18,663 nucleotides of DNA from Rhodoferax sp. (GTDB taxonomy: Bacteria; Pseudomonadota; Gammaproteobacteria; Burkholderiales; Burkholderiaceae_C). The translations under genes were made by a program, and so were the position numbers. The notes under the pieces are model-generated. The model worked only from the letters and a program-made list of their open reading frames with translations, ran no database searches and was not told the origin of the DNA. Location: contig JACKLL010000026.1 of the NCBI GenBank assembly GCA_024235935.1, forward strand, positions 1 through 18,663, read 5' to 3'. The first letter of the stretch is position 1, and every line of letters starts with the position of its first letter. Below, in pieces: positions 16,198-18,663 of the stretch.

Positions 16198-16716
16198 ATG
16201 ATGAGAACGCGATTCCGCCCTGCCGTATGGCTGGCGACGGGCATGGTCGCATCGCTGGTCGGCTGCGCCACACCGCCCCGTGAGGACGCATCTGCCGCTG
16301 ACGGGTTGGCGCAGGTCGACGCCTTGCTCAGGCAGGCTGACACTGGCATGGCCGTGCAATTGGCAGTGCAACCTAGTCAAGTGCGCATCGGCGAAGACGT
16401 CCGTCTGTTGGTCAACGCCAAAGGGCCAGGTTACCTGTATGTCTATCAGGTCAACGCAGACACCAAGCGTGTGGTGCAAGTGTTTCCCAACGCGGTTGAC
16501 GGGGCAAACTACAGTGCCGGCGGGACCGTGGCGCTTCCTCGGGCCACTTGGCGCATCACGGCAGGCGGCCCGGCGGGCGTTGGCTACTTTGTTGCCGTGG
16601 TTTCTCCGACGGCCATGGACTTGAACGCGGTGGCCGTCGAGGTGGGGCAGGGCCGCATCCCGCGGCCGGCGCAATACGGCGCGGCCATGGGCAGCCTGAG
16701 GGAGGTCGCCCCGTGA
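16198..16716 (+). CDS. DUF4384-domain lipoprotein
   Basis: AAGGAG lies six bases before the ATG at 16198; the next codon is also ATG. The 172-residue product has a lipoprotein signal with lipobox LVGC, acylated Cys23 and Ala at +2. That suggests sorting to the outer membrane by the usual +2 rule. Residues about 50-137 match DUF4384: 'IGEDVRLLV', 'GYLYVYQVN', 'VVQVFPN', 'GTVALP', and a final hydrophobic strand 'YFVAVVS'. The same elements (GYVYLLQ, ILFPN) are fused to the metacaspase in this locus. The role of DUF4384 is not well established; its repeated link with caspases suggests an accessory or targeting domain. Its stop overlaps the start of the next gene by one base. Confidence 0.92.
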   Translation: MMRTRFRPAVWLATGMVASLVGCATPPREDASAADGLAQVDALLRQADTGMAVQLAVQPSQVRIGEDVRLLVNAKGPGYLYVYQVNADTKRVVQVFPNAVDGANYSAGGTVALPRATWRITAGGPAGVGYFVAVVSPTAMDLNAVAVEVGQGRIPRPAQYGAAMGSLREVAP

Positions 16717-17351
16717 TGCACACGTTCGGGCGCCACGCAGTGAAGCGGGCCGGCCTGGCGCTGATGCTGCCGCTTCTGGCCTTGGGCGCACTTGCACAGA
16801 CGCCCAAGGCCGAAGCGCCTATCACCGACGCCACGGTCGAGGACCTGGTGGCGCGCCTGTCGGTGGCCGACGCGCCTTCACCCTTCCGGGCGTTCAGGCC
16901 AACACGCGCGCCAGGCGCAGACAAGCAGTGCGATGGCAACGTCCGCCAGAACGCGGACGCGAACGCCAGCGTCGGCACCCGCAACTTCGGCGTGGAGTAC
17001 GCCGAGAGCACTCCGGCCAGGGTGGATATGGCGTTGCAGTTCGCCGTGGGATCCGATGAACTCGACGTCCGAAGCCGGCAACTGCTCGACGCGGTCGCCA
17101 AAGCGCTGCTGGACCCACGCTTGGCCGACAAGCGCTTTGCCGTGGCTGGCCATACCGACGTCAGCGGGCCCCGGGACCTCAACCTCCGCTTGTCCTGCGC
17201 TCGCGCCATCGCGGCCCGTGACCACCTGGTCAGCCGCGGGGTCAGTGCTGAACGGGTCTGGGCCTACGGCTTCGGCCCCGACCGCCTGCTGCCCGGGCAT
17301 GCGGCTGACAACCCCATGCACCGGCGCGTGGAACTGCGGCGCGCACCATGA
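16716..17351 (+). CDS. Second exported OmpA-like (peptidoglycan-binding) protein
   Basis: The ATG at 16716 overlaps the previous stop (TGATG). A GTG directly before it at 16713 has better spacing from GGAGG and could be the start instead. The 211-residue product has a signal peptide (1-28, ending 'GALA'). A linker of about 70 residues includes 'ITDATVEDLVARLS' and Cys72. The OmpA_C-like domain (about 100-209) has 'ALQFAVGSDEL', 'VAGHTDVSG' (143-151), 'LRLSCARAIAARDHL', 'GFGPDRLLPG' and 'HRRVELRRAP' at the very end. It shares domain and order, but not close sequence, with the OmpA-like protein at 15609-16178. The two flank the lipoprotein gene, suggesting joint attachment to the wall. It ends the rightward block. 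Confidence 0.92.
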   Translation: MHTFGRHAVKRAGLALMLPLLALGALAQTPKAEAPITDATVEDLVARLSVADAPSPFRAFRPTRAPGADKQCDGNVRQNADANASVGTRNFGVEYAESTPARVDMALQFAVGSDELDVRSRQLLDAVAKALLDPRLADKRFAVAGHTDVSGPRDLNLRLSCARAIAARDHLVSRGVSAERVWAYGFGPDRLLPGHAADNPMHRRVELRRAP

Positions 17352-17588
17352 CGCTCGAGGAACAGACGTCAACCAGACATCAGGCCCTGTGAGATCGATG
17401 GCAGTGCCAATGTCGTAGTTGATGGCACGGTGGCGTGTTTGGGTCATGCTTGCGGTGGTGCAGTGCACCGCCACCCCTTTAGCCCAGGCCAAGCTGTTGC
17501 GCCGCACAACAGCAATCAGGCCCGCTCATCCGATTGACAGCTGCGAAACCCAGTCTGGCACGCAGAGCCGCTGGCCAGCGTATCGCTT
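17352..17588. other. Gap between the rightward block and the IS66 end
   Basis: No gene is supported here. The minus strand reads a frame beginning 'MTQTRHRAINYDIGTAIDL', with codon use that looks coding, but it runs into the antisense of the OmpA-like gene and stays unrecognised. Imperfect inverted arms near 17454-17474 (GGTGGTGCA / TGCACCGCC) lack a T-run, so I do not call a terminator. Confidence 0.35.
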
Positions 17589-17611
17589 GTAAGCGGTCAA
17601 TGAACCCCGCC
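17589..17611 (+). repeat. Probable left terminal inverted repeat of the IS66 element
   Basis: GTAAGCGGTCAATGAACCCC begins here and fits the GTAA start expected of IS66 ends. The partner repeat is outside the window, so the inner boundary is a guess. Confidence 0.6.
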
Positions 17612-17639
17612 CTGGAATCCGAGGCTGTGCTCTGACAGC

Positions 17640-17673
17640 CTACGTTCCCACGTAGATGAACGTGGGAACGTAG
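17640..17673. promoter_or_regulatory. Perfect 13-bp inverted repeat over the tnpA start
   Basis: CTACGTTCCCACG (17640-17652) and its exact complement CGTGGGAACGTAG (17661-17673) flank an 8-base loop. The right arm contains the only Shine-Dalgarno-like bases (GTGGGAA) and the first base of the tnpA GTG. In mRNA the hairpin could hide the start; in DNA it could be a binding site. Confidence 0.75.
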
Positions 17674-18107
17674 TGACGGACGACTTGCAGGATCTCAGGC
17701 GCCGGCTGGTGGTGGGCCACAAGGCCGATGGTCGTAGCCTGTATGACGAGCAGGCGAAGGCCGAGTTGGTCGCGCTGTGCATGCAGCCCGGCGCATCGGT
17801 GTCGCGCCTGGCGCGCGAGTGCGGCATCAATGCCAACCAGGTGTGCCGCTGGTTGCGCGAACGTGGCCATGTACGCCGGCGTCGCGCGTCGAGCGGCCGA
17901 GCGGCGGCCACGCCGTCGCCGTTCGTGGCCGTGCCGGTGATTGCCACGACGGTGCCAGACGCGCTCGGCGTGCCGAGCGTCGTGCAATTGCGGGTCCACC
18001 TTCCCAACGGCGTGGCGCTCGATGTGGGCGGCCTCGACGTGCAGCATGTCGGGCAGGTGATCGAGGCGCTGGGGAGGCTGCGGTGTTCCGGCTCGACGAA
18101 GGGCTGA
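17673..18107 (+). CDS. tnpA: IS66 accessory protein TnpA
   Basis: This 144-residue protein reads as the IS66-type helix-turn-helix accessory protein, needed with TnpB and TnpC for transposition. Residues about 25-62 form the HTH: 'YDEQAKAELVALCMQPGASVSRLARECGINANQVCRWLRE'-like spacing, seen here as a helix, then 'SVSRLARECGIN', then the recognition helix 'NQVCRWLRERG'. A basic patch RRRR follows (near 68-72). The C-terminal half (about 102-140) is 'VQLRVHLPNGVALDVGGLD', a common IS66 Orf1 tail. The GTG start at 17673 sits at the end of a hairpin. It overlaps tnpB by 25 bases in another frame, typical of the family. It appears intact. Confidence 0.92.
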   Translation: MTDDLQDLRRRLVVGHKADGRSLYDEQAKAELVALCMQPGASVSRLARECGINANQVCRWLRERGHVRRRRASSGRAAATPSPFVAVPVIATTVPDALGVPSVVQLRVHLPNGVALDVGGLDVQHVGQVIEALGRLRCSGSTKG

Positions 18108-18433
18108 AGGTCTACCTGCACCGCACGCCGGTGGACTTCCGGCTGAGCATCAACGGCCTGGCCGCGCTGGTGCAGCATGGCCTGGGGCTGGACCCGTTCG
18201 GTCCTTGCGTCTACGTCTTCAGCAACCGCCGGCGCAACCGCGTCAAGGTGCTGGGCTGGGACCGCAACGGCTTCTGGCTGCTGCTCAAGCGGCTGGAGGA
18301 AGACCGCTTCATCTGGCCCAGCGAGACAGACGTTCCGGTACTGACGGTCGAGCAACTGCACTGGTTGCTCGAAGGCATCGACATCGGAGTGGTGCAGCGG
18401 CACCCGCGGCGCGTGTACACGCACGTCGGCTGA
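18083..18433 (+). CDS. tnpB: IS66 accessory protein TnpB (IS66 Orf2)
   Basis: The product has 116 residues, the usual size for IS66 Orf2. I start at the GTG at 18083, which has GGGGAGG eight to nine bases before it and yields 'VFRLDEGLKVYLHRTPVDF'. The frame is open further upstream but that part only shadows tnpA. Family hallmarks are 'RTPVDFRLSINGLAALV', 'VYVFSNRRRNRVKVLGWDRNGFWLLLKRLE' and 'LTVEQLHWLLEGID' (each read across the expected spacing). It is required for transposition in IS66 elements, though its biochemical role is poorly known. It ends 72 bases before tnpC and shows no frameshift. Confidence 0.95.
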   Translation: MFRLDEGLKVYLHRTPVDFRLSINGLAALVQHGLGLDPFGPCVYVFSNRRRNRVKVLGWDRNGFWLLLKRLEEDRFIWPSETDVPVLTVEQLHWLLEGIDIGVVQRHPRRVYTHVG

Positions 18434-18505
18434 GAACGACAACCGCGCTGTTGTGCCATTGCCGCAGATCCGCATGGCGCATTGCGGGTCGCCGCGGGAG
18501 ACTGT

Positions 18506-18663
18506 ATGCCGATGGTTGCCGCGCCCACGCCTGAACAGTTCGCCGCCATGCAGCAGGCGCTGGCCGAGGCGCTCAAGCGCAACGAGGTGCTGGCCGGTGA
18601 ACTGCGCATCACCCGTACCGAGCGCGACCTGCTCAAGGAGCAGCTCAACAAGTTCAAGCGTCA
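18506..18663 (+). CDS. tnpC: IS66 transposase TnpC, N-terminal fragment (cut by window edge)
   Basis: GGGAG lies five bases before the ATG at 18506. The visible 52 codons read 'MPMVAAPTPEQFAAMQQAL' and go on to a charged helix with 'ITRTERDLLKEQLNKFKR'. This is the leucine-zipper-like coiled coil that begins IS66 DDE transposases, normally followed by 'QLFG'. The zinc-binding and catalytic parts lie beyond the window, so completeness cannot be judged. Confidence 0.88.
   Translation, partial: MPMVAAPTPEQFAAMQQALAEALKRNEVLAGELRITRTERDLLKEQLNKFKR

Larger units (their letters stand above)
17589..18663 (+). mobile_element. IS66-family insertion sequence, left part (right end outside window)
   Basis: The order tnpA, tnpB, start of tnpC is diagnostic of IS66. 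The element most likely begins with GTAAGCGG at 17589, since IS66-family ends start with GTAA. IS66 elements usually create 8-bp target duplications; the candidate left copy is TATCGCTT (17581-17588), but the right copy is not visible. The element marks the right border of the locus. Confidence 0.85.

Noticed and set aside
17454..17474. Inverted arms after the rightward block as a terminator
   Set aside because: The arms are imperfect and no T-run follows, so a Rho-independent terminator is not supported.
17597..18475. 292-codon minus-strand frame across the IS66 genes
   Set aside because: It is antisense to tnpA and tnpB, which have clear family motifs.

Overview
The window looks like chromosomal DNA of a GC-rich Gram-negative bacterium, most likely a betaproteobacterium of the order Burkholderiales. 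This is inferred from GC-rich codon use, Shine-Dalgarno starts, OmpA-type and TpsB outer-membrane proteins, a lipobox protein and an IS66-family element. I cannot name the species from the sequence alone.

Layout. A divergent control region (13564-14143) separates two gene blocks. Leftward, on the minus strand and nearly contiguous, are: a secreted metacaspase with a C-terminal DUF4384-like domain (12130-13563); an N-terminally extended serpin (10525-12042); a trypsin-fold S1 protease zymogen whose start overlaps the serpin stop by 4 bases (9587-10528); a gap of about 313 bases; the TpsB transporter (7642-9273); its 1822-residue TpsA partner (2148-7616); and a WD40 protein of the WD40-caspase type (1-2166). 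The last starts at a GTG inside the end of tpsA and leaves the window just as its caspase domain should begin. Rightward, on the plus strand and tightly spaced, are two small exported DUF4384-like proteins (14144-14779, 14815-15594), an OmpA-like protein (15609-16178), a DUF4384 lipoprotein (16198-16716) and a second OmpA-like protein (16716-17351). From 17589 an IS66-family element begins, with a GTAAGCG end, tnpA, tnpB and the start of tnpC.

How the parts may work together (inference). Every non-transposon product carries a signal peptide, membrane segment or lipobox, so this appears to be an extracytoplasmic system. It combines two caspase-type proteins, an S1 zymogen with a Lys-Ile activation site, and a serpin that could restrain it. 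It also has a two-partner-secreted surface protein, and periplasmic parts that bind peptidoglycan (OmpA-like) or recur beside caspases (DUF4384). Metacaspases usually cut after Arg or Lys, so the metacaspase could activate the S1 zymogen while the serpin limits it. A short motif, KD(I/V)(V)xDR, recurs after the export signal in three otherwise unrelated proteins from both blocks, which supports treating the divergent blocks as one system. A run of ten G in the shared control region could allow phase variation. I do not recognise this gene combination as a described system.
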